This document shows, one piece after another, positions 28,371 to 38,600 of a DNA stretch of 64,000 bases; within the stretch, counting starts at the first letter, position 1, and each line of letters begins with the position of its first letter. Position numbers and translations under genes: made by a program. This DNA comes from Asanoa ishikariensis (GTDB lineage Bacteria; Actinomycetota; Actinomycetes; Mycobacteriales; Micromonosporaceae): contig NZ_FNQB01000004.1 in assembly GCF_900107455.1 (NCBI RefSeq), positions 1 through 64,000 of the forward strand. The letters run 5' to 3'. The notes beneath the pieces were generated by a model. It did no database searches. It was given only the letters and a program-made list of their open reading frames with translations, and was not told where the DNA came from.

Positions 28371-29998
28371 TGATCTCCACTCGCCGATCGCCATCGCCAC
28401 CATACGATGCACACGGCACGCAGATTTGACCCCTTGGCGTGCTGGTGCCGTCGTCGCTGTCTTTGGCTTGGTCAATTGAGGGCACGCTCGCCCGAGCGGG
28501 CGGCTTAGTGGTCGCCTTCGCGATGCAAGGCGACGGCCTTCCGGGTAGGACGACGCCAGAGGCATCGCCTGGCCGAAAAACATCGCCACCCATGACGGTC
28601 CCCTCTCGCTCGTCAGTGGTTATCGTCGGAGCGATCGGTAGGATCGACGAAGCGCATCGCACCTTTGCAACTCGATGGTGCGTTCGAGCATGATCCCCAA
28701 TCATTGAACGCGAGCCGTCCGCGGAGATCTAGGTCTGGTCACCCGTTCGGGGGGACCATCGACCACATCGTCCATGGCACTGACAACAAGCAGAGCGGCG
28801 GAGCGGATGTTGGGTGAGGGCGCGTTCTGGTCGAGGGGTTCGTCCTCGAGGTGGGTACTGGCCCACGAGTCGGGTTGTCGTTTGGCGTGACGTTTGTCGC
28901 CGTCTGCGAGGCACTTGGTCAACGAGAGGTCGTTCATGTCGAGGAGCCGCGATTGACGCTGTGACGTTCGATGATCCGTCGTTGTTGCCGGAGGCGCTCA
29001 ACTCCAACAGGCGACTTATGCGACGTGCACTGATCACGATCGGGAGGTTCACGCGCAGCACATGCGAGGAGGCACGTCGCGAAAGCCGCGAGCTCGTCGA
29101 CGGGCCCGCATTCATCCGACTCCTCGGCCCGAGCTTCGGTCGGCCCTGGGCGAAGGGCCGTGCCGGGACCTGCCGGGCTCGTCGACAGTCCTGCCCGTAT
29201 GGGAGGTGGCAGCGGTGACCGTCAGCGTTCACGTCCCGTGGCGGCTCGGCTGCCGAAACCGCGACGCCGCCCGGCAGTGGGTGTCCGCCCGCTGGGCCAA
29301 GCACTCCGCAAAGCCAACGGCGGCACGTTTGTTGTCGCCGACGGGGACGTTTGGACACGCCCCGTCGTCGGTAGAGCTCGCCGTTGCGAACGTCCGCGCC
29401 GGCGTCCGCCCGTGGGCGGTCCCGCACTGGGACTTTGCGCCAGCTGACCGAGGGTGCGACCGGTATGGTCGTCCTGCCCGACCTTTCACAACGAGGTGCC
29501 GCTCGAGTCCCGCTTCCGCGGCTGGGCGGCGAAGACGAGGCGTGGGGCACCGCCGTACACACGATCGCCGGCTACCCGTGGCGCGGCCTCCTCCCGCTCT
29601 TCCATCTCAGGCACCTGCCGCAGCAGCGGATCAACCGGCACATCGGCTCCGGGCCGAGCAACGAGCTGTGGGTCCGCTACACGTACGCCGCTGGCGTCCG
29701 CCGGACGTCTAGATGGCGACAAACATCTACTCACCAAATCCCGCGGCAGTGGGAACGACTCCGCGATCGGGTAGAACTCGCCGTGGACTCCTCCTCCGGC
29801 TGCCCGACCGAGTCGAACTCGCCGCAGCCGGCGTAGCTCAGCTCATGAGGGATGCACCCACCGCTCCGCTGTCACCGGGGGGAATCGGTCGCGCCGGGAA
29901 CCGCGTGAGTGCGTCGTAGCTATTGTCCATGATGGAGCCTTAGAAGCGTTGCCAGAGTGACGCGTCGGCCTTGGGCGCCGTCCTGTTGGCCGTAGGGG
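28371..29998. other. Long stretch without a supportable gene
   Basis: About 1.6 kb. Several frames are open (for example VTFDDPSLLPEALNSNRRLM near 28965 and RLGGEDEAWGTAVHTIAGYP near 29520 on the plus strand) but none extends into a coherent protein with a start. It is probably decayed cargo between the defence genes and the second att-like repeat. Confidence 0.35.
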
Positions 29999-30070
29999 TA
30001 GCATGCGCTTATGCGCACTCAAAGTGCGTTCCAGCGCGGACGTTGGGGGCTGGCATCCCCCCTCGGACAC
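29999..30070 (+). repeat. Att-like repeat, copy 2, overlapping the end of a decayed serine recombinase
   Basis: This copy of the 15065-15132 block has a perfect dyad CGCACT-CAA-AGTGCG and GGGGGCTGGCATCCCCCC, and ends TCGGACAC. It overlaps the last codons of the recombinase remnant on the minus strand, and lies 14.9 kb from copy 1 in the same orientation. Confidence 0.45.
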
Positions 30071-30632
30071 AAACCGATTGCCAACGGTGCGGCTCAAGAT
30101 CGATTTGGGCGCGCACCGTTCTTGTTTGTGGGTCATAGGTCAGGTGGAGGCCGAGCTCGCGGTAACGTCGAGCTTGTGCTCGGGTTCGGCGTCGCGTATC
30201 GCGGTGACCAGGTCGCCGAGTTCCTCGATGATCGCGGTGATCTGTTCTTGGGCCGGCTGGGTGGCGTCGTTGCTCTCTCGCTAGCGGAGCATGCTGGTGT
30301 TCCCGCTGGGCTTGTTCGCGTTCGGCTTCGGTTTCGGCGATCCACGCAGTGGCCACAGCCGGGGATGCGCCGGCGTCGAGGGCGGCCCGGTAGCGCGCGA
30401 GTTCCGCATTGCACTCGGCCACGGTGGGTCCGAGTGGCTGGGCGTAAGCACGCCTATGCGCGCTTGTCGCCGGCCCTGCGTGCGAGCAGCCGCCGATGTC
30501 GAACAGATGAGGAGACGATTCGACAGTTTGCGTAGGCGGACCGGTTTCGCCGCTCGGGTCGTATGTAGCGAGTGCGGCTCGGTAGTGGGCATCGGCAACC
30601 CGGCGGAGGTTCGTCGGCGACGACACGGTCAA
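30009..30632 (-). pseudogene. Serine recombinase C-terminal remnant
   Basis: The frame holds AECNAELARYRAALDAGASP, then ATAWIAETEAEREQAQ, typical of the coiled-coil/C-terminal region of large serine recombinases. After a stretch that reads correctly only in another frame, YRELGLHLTYDPQTRTVRAQ and DLEPHRW follow. The resolvase catalytic domain is absent. It is thus a frameshifted, N-terminally deleted integrase of a different type from the intact one at 15.1-16.7 kb. Confidence 0.65.
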
Positions 30633-30783
30633 TCGGCGTGAGGCTGCGCAGTGGTAGTAGAGGCGTCCGTGCCGACGTCGAGCCGCGACCGGTGGCTGGA
30701 GGAAAGTAGAGGCCTAGGGTGGCTGGACGCTGCGCACCACACCGTTACCACGGGCCCGTCCGAGTGGGGCAGGCCCGTGGACG

Positions 30784-32097
30784 TCAGATCAGGAACGCGC
30801 CACCGCGGGTGAACACGACCTGGACCTCGCCGGTCGCCCGCAGCACAGTGCGCCGGTCGCCGGTCACCGGGTCGAGCGTCTCCAGCCGCGTAGTCATCCA
30901 CGGTGAACGGTCGTCGTTCGCGCTCAGCAGGAAGCCGTCCGCACCGACCGCGATTAGCCGCAGGACGTACTTCTCGCTCCCCGGCGCAGGCAGCCGGAAC
31001 CGCCGCAGCGGCAGGCCGGTGCCGGGGTCGACCTCGTAGACGTCGGCGGGCGAGTACGTCCTGGACTCGCTTGCTGGGACGCGCACCTGTGGCTGGAACA
31101 CCAGCCCGCCGGTGTCCGGACGGACGCGGATCGCCTCGTCGACCCCACCGTGCCAGCCGAACGGGTCGGTCAGGCCGAGCGTGTTGGCGAGCACCGAGAC
31201 CGAGCGGCTCGTCTGGTCGACAGGGTCGACGAAGCCGACGCCGAAGCCGAGGTCGCTCGGCGGGAGCGAGAGTGTCCCAGGGGGCGGAGCGGGCGACTCG
31301 GTGGTCACGGGCAGGTCCGGCTGCGGGGTCGCCGACGCGTCCAGCGACAACCCGGGGATGGCGCTCAACGGCACGTCTTGCCGAACGGTGTCCAGCCGCC
31401 GGGGCATCAGCAACAGCTCACCGTCGGCGGACATCCCGCGCGGCGACCACCACGCCGGGTCCGGCACCGGCACCGTCTGGTTCCTGCCGTCCTCGGGCCG
31501 GTAGACGGTCGCGACCTCCGGCGGCCGAACGTCGGGCCGGCGCCGCGCCAGCACGGCCAGTGTGCCGTCGACCGACCACCCGGCGACATCGCTGTCCACC
31601 ACCCTGCGGGTCCGGCCGTCGACCAGCGAGTGGAACACCAGGTCGCCGCCGGCCTCGTACGCCAGCCAGCGTCCGTCCGGCGACATCCCGCGGGCATCGC
31701 CCGGGACCTGGTAGCTCTTGCCGTCGCTGGTCAGCAGGCTCTGGGCCGCGCCGGGGGTCGCCGTGCGGTAGACCAGTGCACCCGGGCCGACACCCCGGTC
31801 GGTCGGCAGCACGGGCTGCTGGGCGGGTTCCGACGGGATTAACGTCGGCGGCAGCCAGTCGAGCCGGCCCGTCGTGGCCGGCCGGGTGGCGTCGACGGTC
31901 TCGTAGTCCGGTGCCGGCGTGCCGCGGTCGCTCGTCACCGCCACCGCCGCCGTTCCGGCGGCGAGCAGGGCCGCTGCGGCCGCGACGCCTCGGGTGATCA
32001 GGTTGTGCCGCCGGGCGCGGCGCATCGCCGCCCCGGTCACGTCGTAGTGCTTGGCCCGGTCGGCGGTCTCGGCGAAGTGCTCGCGCAACCCGGTCAT
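30784..32097 (-). CDS. Membrane-anchored beta-propeller-like protein, partner of the SigE-type sigma factor
   Basis: The 437-residue product has an N-terminal cytoplasmic stretch of about 35 residues, one membrane helix (about residues 36-55, TRGVAAAAALLAAGTAAVAV) and a large exported domain. The domain has repeated WD40/TolB-like strands (GMSPDGRWLAYEAGGDL, VAGWSVDGTLAVLARR, GMSADGELLLMPRR). Its ATG overlaps the sigma-factor stop (ATGA), which points to translational coupling. Proteins in this position next to SigE-type ECF sigma factors usually act as membrane regulators or sensors. An anti-sigma role is inferred from position; no ZAS zinc motif is visible. Confidence 0.7.
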   Translation of the reverse strand: MTGLREHFAETADRAKHYDVTGAAMRRARRHNLITRGVAAAAALLAAGTAAVAVTSDRGTPAPDYETVDATRPATTGRLDWLPPTLIPSEPAQQPVLPTDRGVGPGALVYRTATPGAAQSLLTSDGKSYQVPGDARGMSPDGRWLAYEAGGDLVFHSLVDGRTRRVVDSDVAGWSVDGTLAVLARRRPDVRPPEVATVYRPEDGRNQTVPVPDPAWWSPRGMSADGELLLMPRRLDTVRQDVPLSAIPGLSLDASATPQPDLPVTTESPAPPPGTLSLPPSDLGFGVGFVDPVDQTSRSVSVLANTLGLTDPFGWHGGVDEAIRVRPDTGGLVFQPQVRVPASESRTYSPADVYEVDPGTGLPLRRFRLPAPGSEKYVLRLIAVGADGFLLSANDDRSPWMTTRLETLDPVTGDRRTVLRATGEVQVVFTRGGAFLI

Positions 32098-32676
32098 CGG
32101 CCGGCCTCCTCAACGGTCAGTTCGGCCAGATGTGGGGCGATGACCCGCAGCCGGCCGAGGGCGTACGCGGTCTGGCTCTTCACGGTGCCCTCGGTGACAC
32201 CGAGGATCTCGGCGGCCTCGGCCACCGACCGGTCGTCGTAGAAACGCAGCACCAGCACCGCCCGCTGGCGCGGAGTGAGCCTGGCGAGGGCCGCGTCGAC
32301 GGCCAGCCGGCGGGTGGCGTCGTCGATCGGGTCGTCGGGCGCGGGACGGTCTGGCAGGTCGTCGAGCGACCACTCACCGCGCTTGCGCCACAGCGAGATG
32401 GCGGCGTGGTAGATCGCCCGGCGGACCCAGGCCTGCGGTTTGCTCGTAGCGCCGGATCCGGTGCCAACTCTTCGCGGCCTTGAACAGGGCGGTTTGCAGC
32501 AGGTCCTCTGCCGCCGTGTGGTTGCCGGCGAGCACGAACGCCAGCCGCGACCACGCGCCGTTATGGGTCTCTACGAACTCACGGAAGCCGTCGAAGCCGG
32601 TCACTCCCGTAAACACGCTCCGGCTCCCGAACCGGTTGGAACGAATCTCTAAGTGCACGGCCCCGTCGCGGGCCAC
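32094..32676 (-). pseudogene. SigE-family RNA polymerase sigma factor with one-base frameshift
   Basis: The first frame (GTG 32676 or an internal GTG) encodes FREFVETHNGAWSRLAFVLA, GNHTAAEDLLQTALFKAAKS and WHRIRRYEQ (region 2). About 32437-32442 the family sequence moves one base: PQAWVRRAIYHAAISLWRKR, then ALARLTPRQRAVLVLRFYDD, RSVAEAAEILGVTEGTVKSQ (region 4 helix-turn-helix) and a stop at 32094 overlapping the next gene. Together these would make a normal SigE-type ECF sigma factor of about 170 residues. The perfect ATGA overlap downstream argues for a recent mutation or a sequencing indel. Confidence 0.7.
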
Positions 32677-33100
32677 CGGCGCTCGTCGGGCCTGGCGGCC
32701 CAGACTCGACGCCGAACAGCACGCCCTCCGGGACCACCCTGACTATGACGGGTCACGATCCCCAGGTAGCGGCGGGCGGTTGCCCAGTCGCGCGCTGGCC
32801 CGAGGCGAGCCGTCGGCGACATGATCTGGCCGTGGCGGAAGAGCAGCCGCAAGTAGTGGCTATCGACGCGACGCTGCTGGTTGGTGCTCGGCGCTGAGGC
32901 GCGCATTGGACGACACCGGCAACGATGAGCGACCCGGACCCGGCGCACTCGATCCAGGCTGGCGACGACTTGAAAGTGGTGACGACGGCGGCACTACGCT
33001 GACGGCATCCCCAATCATGGCCATGGGACCGCGCGGCGTTACCTCCTTCGTGGCGCGGGTTGGACTTGAGGCGGTGCGTCGAGCGCGGGACACTGCGCGC

Positions 33101-33277
33101 ATGGGTGGAACAGTTCTCGGCGGCCAGGACCGCCCGCCGCCGCAGCGTTGGGGTTGGGACGACAAGCGGGCGTTCGGCCGGGCGCTGGCGACTCAGGCCG
33201 GAGGTAAGGCCGCCGAACCGGAGGCGAACGCGCAGGAGCGCGCCACGGACACGGAGAAGTCAGCCGAGGCCGAGTAG
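33101..33277 (+). CDS. Small acidic hypothetical protein (58 aa)
   Basis: From ATG 33101 the product has PPPQRWGWDDKRAFGRALAT and an acidic Ala/Glu-rich tail (EANAQERATDTEKSAEAE). Third codon positions are strongly GC-rich, as in real genes of this DNA. A hairpin followed by TTTT lies 138 bp downstream. An in-frame upstream start at 33017 is possible. No family was recognised. Confidence 0.4.
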   Translation: MGGTVLGGQDRPPPQRWGWDDKRAFGRALATQAGGKAAEPEANAQERATDTEKSAEAE

Positions 33278-33415
33278 GTGCGTTCTTCGATAACTCCCTA
33301 CCCGTGACCGCGAGAGTCATCACGGTTGAGCGGGCCTGGATTCGTGCGACCGCGTCTGCGGTGCGGCGGATGCGGTGTTGACGGTACAACTACGCGCTGG
33401 TGCGCAAATTCAGGT

Positions 33416-33445
33416 GTGCGTGTTCAGAGACATTTGAACACGCAC
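33416..33445 (+). terminator. Rho-independent terminator
   Basis: Perfect 11-bp arms (33416-33426 GTGCGTGTTCA, 33435-33445) around an 8-base loop, followed by TTTTG. It probably ends the transcript of the small upstream gene. Confidence 0.6.
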
Positions 33446-33799
33446 TTTTGCATGTGACGGTGCCGTCGATTGTTGCTCGGTGGCAGGGGTGGTCCTCGTG
33501 ATCGCCCCTCTGCCTGCTGTCGGCTAATCCGCCACGCATAGACCAGACGGCCTCAACCAGGTCATGCACCTGCCCCGACGGTGAGTCCCTGACTCGAAAT
33601 CCGTGCGGCGCGCAGGAGGTCCACGACGCCGGGCCGCGTACCGACCGGATTTGAGTTCGCCAAGACGTCTTGCAGTGGACCTTTCAGGTCGGGTCCCGGA
33701 AGTTCATCGATGATCTGCCCACGGTGAACTGCGGCAGCGGGGCGATGGACGATGTCCTCGCGCGCCATCCGATGGGTGGCTCTTCGAAGGGATCGGGAC
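33446..33799. other. Intergenic stretch, nothing recognised
   Basis: About 350 bp with no supportable gene. It probably includes the promoter of the alpha/beta hydrolase gene. Confidence 0.4.
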
Positions 33800-34669
33800 A
33801 TGACGACGATTTCCACTCGGGACGGCCGGTTGCTCGACGTGGAGGTAAGCGGCACCGCCGATGGTGTACCGCTGGTCTTCCACCACGGAACCCCTGGGTC
33901 GGCTTGGCCGTTGCGTTACATGCAGCGGTGCGTGCACGAGCGGGGCCTGCGGCTCGTGACGTTCTCCCGGGCCGGTTACGCCGGCTCTACGCGCGCTGCG
34001 GGCCGGGCTGTGGTGGACGTGGTCGCGGATGTGCGGGACGTGCTCGACCACGTCGGCGCTGCGCGCTGCCTGGTGGCGGGCTGGTCCGGGGGCGGGCCGC
34101 ACGCCCTCGCGACGGCCGCGCGGCTGCCGGAGCGGGTGGTGTCGGCGCTGGTGATCGCCGGGGTCGCGCCGTACGACGCCGAGGGCCTGGATTTTCTCGC
34201 CGGGATGGGCGAGGACAACGTCACGGAGTTCGGCGCGGCGGCGCGGGGGGAGCAGGACCTGCGCCCGTACCTGGAGAAGGAGGCCGAGGGGCTGCGCGAC
34301 ACTGACGCCGCGGGTCTGATCGCCGGGTTGTCGAGTTTGCTGCCGCCCGTGGACCGGGCCGTGCTGACCGACGAGTTCGGCGTGGATCTGACGATCGGCT
34401 TCGCGGAGGGGCTGCGTCTGGGCGTCGACGGCTGGCTCGACGACGACCTCGCCTTCACCAGGGACTGGGGTTTCGAGCTGGCCGAGATCGCCGTGCCGAC
34501 GTACGTGTGGCAGGGCAGCGAGGACCTGATGGTGCCGTACGCCCACGGCAAGTGGCTCGCCGCGCACGTGCCGGGGGTGACCGCCCACCTGGAGCAAGGG
34601 GAGGGACACCTGTCGGTGGCGGTCGGGGCTTTCGACCACATGCTCGACGAACTCGTTGCCGCGCTGTGA
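33800..34669 (+). CDS. Alpha/beta hydrolase
   Basis: The 289-residue cytosolic product has the alpha/beta-hydrolase blocks: oxyanion loop [10 protein letters not shown] near residues 27-36, nucleophile elbow [19 protein letters not shown] with the catalytic Ser in GWSGGG (about residue 97), an Asp in [15 protein letters not shown] and the His in [10 protein letters not shown]. The substrate is unknown. ATG 33800 is preferred over the longer frame because GGGA precedes it and the fold starts directly ([17 protein letters not shown]). The gene stands alone, with opposite-strand neighbours downstream. Confidence 0.85.
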   Translation: MTTISTRDGRLLDVEVSGTADGVPLVFHHGTPGSAWPLRYMQRCVHERGLRLVTFSRAGYAGSTRAAGRAVVDVVADVRDVLDHVGAARCLVAGWSGGGPHALATAARLPERVVSALVIAGVAPYDAEGLDFLAGMGEDNVTEFGAAARGEQDLRPYLEKEAEGLRDTDAAGLIAGLSSLLPPVDRAVLTDEFGVDLTIGFAEGLRLGVDGWLDDDLAFTRDWGFELAEIAVPTYVWQGSEDLMVPYAHGKWLAAHVPGVTAHLEQGEGHLSVAVGAFDHMLDELVAAL

Positions 34670-34737
34670 TGCCGCGCGATCTCCGATCCGGCCGCTGAGA
34701 ATGCCGCCTGGGTGCACGGGGCCGGCCCAAGCTTGGA

Positions 34738-35169
34738 TCAGGTCGATGTAACGATCGAGCCAGATTTACGATCATCGACTAGAGGAACGCTCAGTTGACC
34801 ATGGCCGCCCGGCCCGATCTGGGTGCTGCCGCTGTACAGCCGCATCGCCGCGCCGCACGTCTGGCGGTTGATCGCGTAGCCCCAGTCCATCCAGTTACTC
34901 AAGTTGTAGTAGCCGTAGTTGTAGAACTGGAAGTAGTGCCGCCATTCCCTGTCCCCGTCGACGATGACGAGGGCGCAGGCGTACCCGGTCGGGCAGACCG
35001 GCACGAAGCCGTTGTACGCGAAGTTCTCGACTACCGGCGAGGTCGAGGGTCGTACGACCGCCGCGGCGGCCCTGGTGACGGTCGCTTGCGCCGGGGTGGG
35101 CGCTGTCACCACCGCCAGCGACGCCATCACGACGCCGAGCAGTCCGATGCTGAGGATTTTCCGTCTCAT
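34738..35169 (-). CDS. Small secreted protein, I36 peptidase-inhibitor-like
   Basis: ATG 35169 follows GGAGGG. The 143-residue product has a classic Sec signal (MRRKILSIGLLGVVMASLAV, cleavage near AQA-T at about residue 29). The mature part holds CPTGYACALVIVDGD, YFQFYNYGYYNLSNWMDWGY and RQTCGAAMRLYSGS. The C-P-x-G-x-x-C then Y/F-x-N-L-S-x-W arrangement resembles small secreted peptidase inhibitors of family I36 (beta/gamma-crystallin-like), common in actinomycetes. It has only three cysteines. The neighbouring secreted proteases may be relevant, though distance and strand argue against an operon. Confidence 0.6.
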   Translation of the reverse strand: MRRKILSIGLLGVVMASLAVVTAPTPAQATVTRAAAAVVRPSTSPVVENFAYNGFVPVCPTGYACALVIVDGDREWRHYFQFYNYGYYNLSNWMDWGYAINRQTCGAAMRLYSGSTQIGPGGHGQLSVPLVDDRKSGSIVTST

Positions 35170-35626
35170 TCCGACCCTCCTGTTTCGAGTCCCGTACCGG
35201 TCGAAGCACCCCCGTTGGTGACGTGCCGGTCCGACTCCCATCTCGCCGACGCTCTGGCGTTGGACGGTGCCGATCGGGAGCGGCTCTTCGGCGACTACAA
35301 CGCGTGGCCGTGACGTTTGGAGCGATGTGTTGACGCCGGCGCGGCGACACCGGGACGGCGCATGTGGAGAGAGCCCGTCTGAGCTGCCGGACAGTCTCGC
35401 GCGTTATCGAGCCTCGGGCTGCCTGCAACCTGTCGACGGCATCCGGTCCGTGACCACCCGGCGTGAGCACAGGTAACGGCGAGATAACTCAGGGATACAG
35501 AACCGCCAATGATCATTAGCATCGAGGCCAACCAAGCGGCCTCGTCTGGCCATCCACGATGGACGAATCGACGTACCGCGAAGATCATCCGATGTTTGGG
35601 TCTGATCATTCAGGGAGATCGCGGAG
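35170..35626. other. Intergenic stretch, probably two divergent promoters
   Basis: About 460 bp between divergently transcribed secreted-protein genes. No gene is supportable. It must hold both promoters. Confidence 0.45.
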
Positions 35627-38557
35627 ATGCGGAAGAAGCCTCTTGCTCTGACACTTGCCATGTCATTGCTCCTGTCCATGGGTGTGCCGGCTGCCGCGTC
35701 CGCCACGAGCTCCGGCAACAAGCGCTTCCAGCCCGGTGTCACCTACGACCTGTCCGTGACCGACGCCGAGCGCGACGCGATTCACGCGGAAGTCGAGGCG
35801 TTGGCTGGACGCGTCAACAGCGCCAGGGCGGGGGACGGCAGCTACGACCCGCTCAGTCTGATCGGGGCGATGCTGGACGGGTCGAGCTATGACTCCATCT
35901 CCCGAGGCGGCACGGCCGCGACGGCGTACCCCTTCCCGGTCAGCAACACCGAAGCCAACCAGAACGAGTACGACCGCAAGGTCGCCAAGCTCGCCTGGGT
36001 GGTCAAGCTGGCCACCGATCTGGGGTTCCCGGTGGTCGTCCAACGTCAACCCGACAAGTACGTCTACGCGGAGATCGGTGACCCGGACGCCCCCGAGATG
36101 GTCATGGCGTTGAGCCACCTCGACTCGCCGACGGCTTCCGTTTCGGCGGCCCAGCTCGCGCGCTGGCGGGACGCCGATGGCAACCTCGGCACTCCTGGCG
36201 CCTACCACTCTCCCTACGTCCAGGACGGCTGGGTCTACGGGGCGGGCATCCAGGACGACAGCGGCCCGACGCTGGCGACGCTGCTCGCGGCCAAGGCGCT
36301 GCTCGAGGCCGGGTTGCCCATCGACCGACGCATCCGCATCGTCATGGGGATCTACGAAGACGGCGGTCCCGGCACGCCGTCGACGACGAACACCGCCACC
36401 TTCCAGTCCATCCCGTACAACTCGAACCCGAGCTTCTACGACAACTGGGCCTACAAGAACCTCAACCGCGAAGAGATGCCGATCGCGGCGTACACCTCGG
36501 ACTCGCGGTTCCCGGTCATCGTCGGCAACTCCGGAGCGGTGACCCCGGCGGTGTCGATGAGCCTGTCCGCGGACAGCGCCAAGGCCTTCCGGCTGACGGG
36601 TGCCACGGCCGGCGTCACTCTCCGCGAATGCGACCCGACGCTCAAGGACATCGCGTACGGCAGCACCACGCAGATCGCCTCTCGGGCCATTTTCACCCTC
36701 GATGTGGCAGGGGCGAGCTCCGCCGAGCGCCGCCGGTTCGTGTCGGCGATCACCGACGCCGCGAAGTCGAAGCGTTGGCTCCCGGCTGCTCGCGGCACCA
36801 CGCCCAAGGTGCAGACCACGATCACTGGCGATGCGCTCACGCTGGAGATCAACACCGATGTGGCGATGGAGATGCCGACCCCGCAGTACGGCAAGAACGC
36901 CGTCGTGTGGGGGATGTACCTGCTCTCCAAGGGACTCGGCGCGGTGAGCGTCTCGGCCGCCGACATGCAGTTGAAGAAGGCCGCTGACGGCATCGCCGAC
37001 CTGTTCTTCCGCGACGGTGTCGAAGGCGAGGCCTACATCGGCAAGTACATGGGCATCCCGGCGAACCTGTTGCGCAACCCGAGCAACGGCACGCCGAACC
37101 TGACCTTCGCCCTCATGGGCGGCATCAACTCAGAGACTCCGACGAGCTTCTACACCGACGCCACCGGAAGCCTCAACATCCCGATGTACGTGCGCAGCAT
37201 GCACGTCACCGCGGCTGACTCCAGCCAGGCGACGGCGGCGGTCACAGCCGCCTTCCAGGCGAAGGGGTTCGCCATCGGCGACCTCGGCTCGCCGGTCGGC
37301 GCCGGCTTGTACGTCGATCACGACAACCCGCTGACGGCTCTTCAGTTCGGCAGCTACCGCGCCTCGGTCGAGGGCAATCCGAAGGAGTTCGCGGATCCGA
37401 ACTCCCTCAAGGACGTGGTCTATCCGCAGGGCACGACCGGCGGCACCCTGGCCAGCAGCTACCGCAACAAGATGACCGCTTTCGGCGCCGTCATCCCGGG
37501 CAACGAGCGCTGGTGGCACACCGCCAACGAGCGGATGAAGGTCGACTCGGCAGTGCAGATGACCAAGATCATGGCCGACGGGATGCTGGAGATGGCCCGG
37601 TACTCAGGGCCCGCCGGTGCCAAGTTCATGTCGGCCAACATCCCAGGGCTGAACGCCGACCGGTCGGACCTCGACCTGCTCGACGTCACGATCGGAACCT
37701 TCAAGGACGCGTCGGCCGCGGTCGGCACGAGCCAGTTGGGCAGCCAGGCCCTGCTCGGCGCCACGACGTTCAACGTTCCGATGTGGAACGTGCGCGGAAA
37801 CTCGGCTCCGACGGCGTCGGCTTTCGCGCTGGGGCACGCCCCGGGCGGGGTCTACCTGCCGCTGACCGACACCGATTACCTGAACAGCACGTACGTGGCA
37901 CCGATGCGGCTGGAGTTCAAGGTGGAGCGTCCCGGCTACATGTCGGACCCGGCTTGGGCGAAGTTCGTCGCCGGCGGCTACGGCGACTTCCAGTTCAACA
38001 TTCTCGTCCGCGACACGGTTGTGCCGCTGGCAGTTCCCGCGGGGCAGAGTGCGGACAAGTACTTCTCCTCGCGCATCTCGGCCAACAACCCCGACGCCAT
38101 CTACCTGTCGGTGAACCTCGCGATCACCGATGCGCCGTACACCGGGGTGCAGCCCATCCTCGCGGATTCCAAGACGGACCTCTACACGGTCAACCCGACG
38201 TACCTGGCCTCGAACCCGGATCCGTTCCCCGGGCGCGGTGCCATCGAGCAGCGTGGCTTCTTCCAGTTCGGTGACGGGCAGAAGAACGCGGAGTTCTCCT
38301 CACCCGACGCCGTGTACGTGACAGTCGCCAACGCGGTCGTCGGTGCGAAACCGTCGGCTGTGGTGAAGAAGCTGAAGGGCAATACGAACGAGTTGACCAT
38401 CACGGTGAAGCAGACCCATGTCGACGGCAGCGAGACTCCCGTGGCGGCCACGTTCACCATCAAGAACAACGCTGCTGGCACCTACCAGGTCGGCGATTAC
38501 CAGGTGTACGTCGAAATCAAGGGCAACACCCAGGTGCGGTCGATCTTCCTCGTGTGA
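35627..38557 (+). CDS. Secreted M20-family (PepV/Sapep-like) dipeptidase with long C-terminal extension
   Basis: The 976-residue product has a Sec signal (MRKKPLALTLAMSLLLSMGV, cleavage near ASA). It then has the metallopeptidase blocks of the PepV/Sapep branch of family M20: MVMALSHLDSPTAS with His164, GAGIQDDSGPTLATLLAAKA with Asp210 as the bridging metal ligand, and IRIVMGIYEDGG, where the usual EE/EES catalytic pair reads ED. After the roughly 600-residue catalytic part come beta-rich sequences (LEFKVERPGYM, NELTITVKQTHVDG). Cytosolic relatives are about 470 residues, so the extension and export are unusual. It lies 43 bp upstream of the S8 protease gene and is probably cotranscribed with it. 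Confidence 0.75.
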   Translation: MRKKPLALTLAMSLLLSMGVPAAASATSSGNKRFQPGVTYDLSVTDAERDAIHAEVEALAGRVNSARAGDGSYDPLSLIGAMLDGSSYDSISRGGTAATAYPFPVSNTEANQNEYDRKVAKLAWVVKLATDLGFPVVVQRQPDKYVYAEIGDPDAPEMVMALSHLDSPTASVSAAQLARWRDADGNLGTPGAYHSPYVQDGWVYGAGIQDDSGPTLATLLAAKALLEAGLPIDRRIRIVMGIYEDGGPGTPSTTNTATFQSIPYNSNPSFYDNWAYKNLNREEMPIAAYTSDSRFPVIVGNSGAVTPAVSMSLSADSAKAFRLTGATAGVTLRECDPTLKDIAYGSTTQIASRAIFTLDVAGASSAERRRFVSAITDAAKSKRWLPAARGTTPKVQTTITGDALTLEINTDVAMEMPTPQYGKNAVVWGMYLLSKGLGAVSVSAADMQLKKAADGIADLFFRDGVEGEAYIGKYMGIPANLLRNPSNGTPNLTFALMGGINSETPTSFYTDATGSLNIPMYVRSMHVTAADSSQATAAVTAAFQAKGFAIGDLGSPVGAGLYVDHDNPLTALQFGSYRASVEGNPKEFADPNSLKDVVYPQGTTGGTLASSYRNKMTAFGAVIPGNERWWHTANERMKVDSAVQMTKIMADGMLEMARYSGPAGAKFMSANIPGLNADRSDLDLLDVTIGTFKDASAAVGTSQLGSQALLGATTFNVPMWNVRGNSAPTASAFALGHAPGGVYLPLTDTDYLNSTYVAPMRLEFKVERPGYMSDPAWAKFVAGGYGDFQFNILVRDTVVPLAVPAGQSADKYFSSRISANNPDAIYLSVNLAITDAPYTGVQPILADSKTDLYTVNPTYLASNPDPFPGRGAIEQRGFFQFGDGQKNAEFSSPDAVYVTVANAVVGAKPSAVVKKLKGNTNELTITVKQTHVDGSETPVAATFTIKNNAAGTYQVGDYQVYVEIKGNTQVRSIFLV

Positions 38558-38600
38558 GAAGCGGCCGTCAGAGATATCGACCCCTCGTGAAGGAGCCGCA

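Noticed and set aside
28729-29562. 277-residue minus-strand frame in the gap after the OLD gene
   Set aside because: Composition is Arg/Pro/Ser-rich without motifs, and other frames are equally open; not supportable as a gene.
29843-30136. Short minus-strand frame with CQPPTSALERTLSAHKRM
   Set aside because: It comes from the att-like repeat and the recombinase end in another frame. Frames like this recur wherever such sequences occur and are not genes.
33704-34717. 337-residue minus-strand frame across the alpha/beta hydrolase
   Set aside because: It is antisense to a well-supported hydrolase and has His/Gln/Arg-rich shadow composition.
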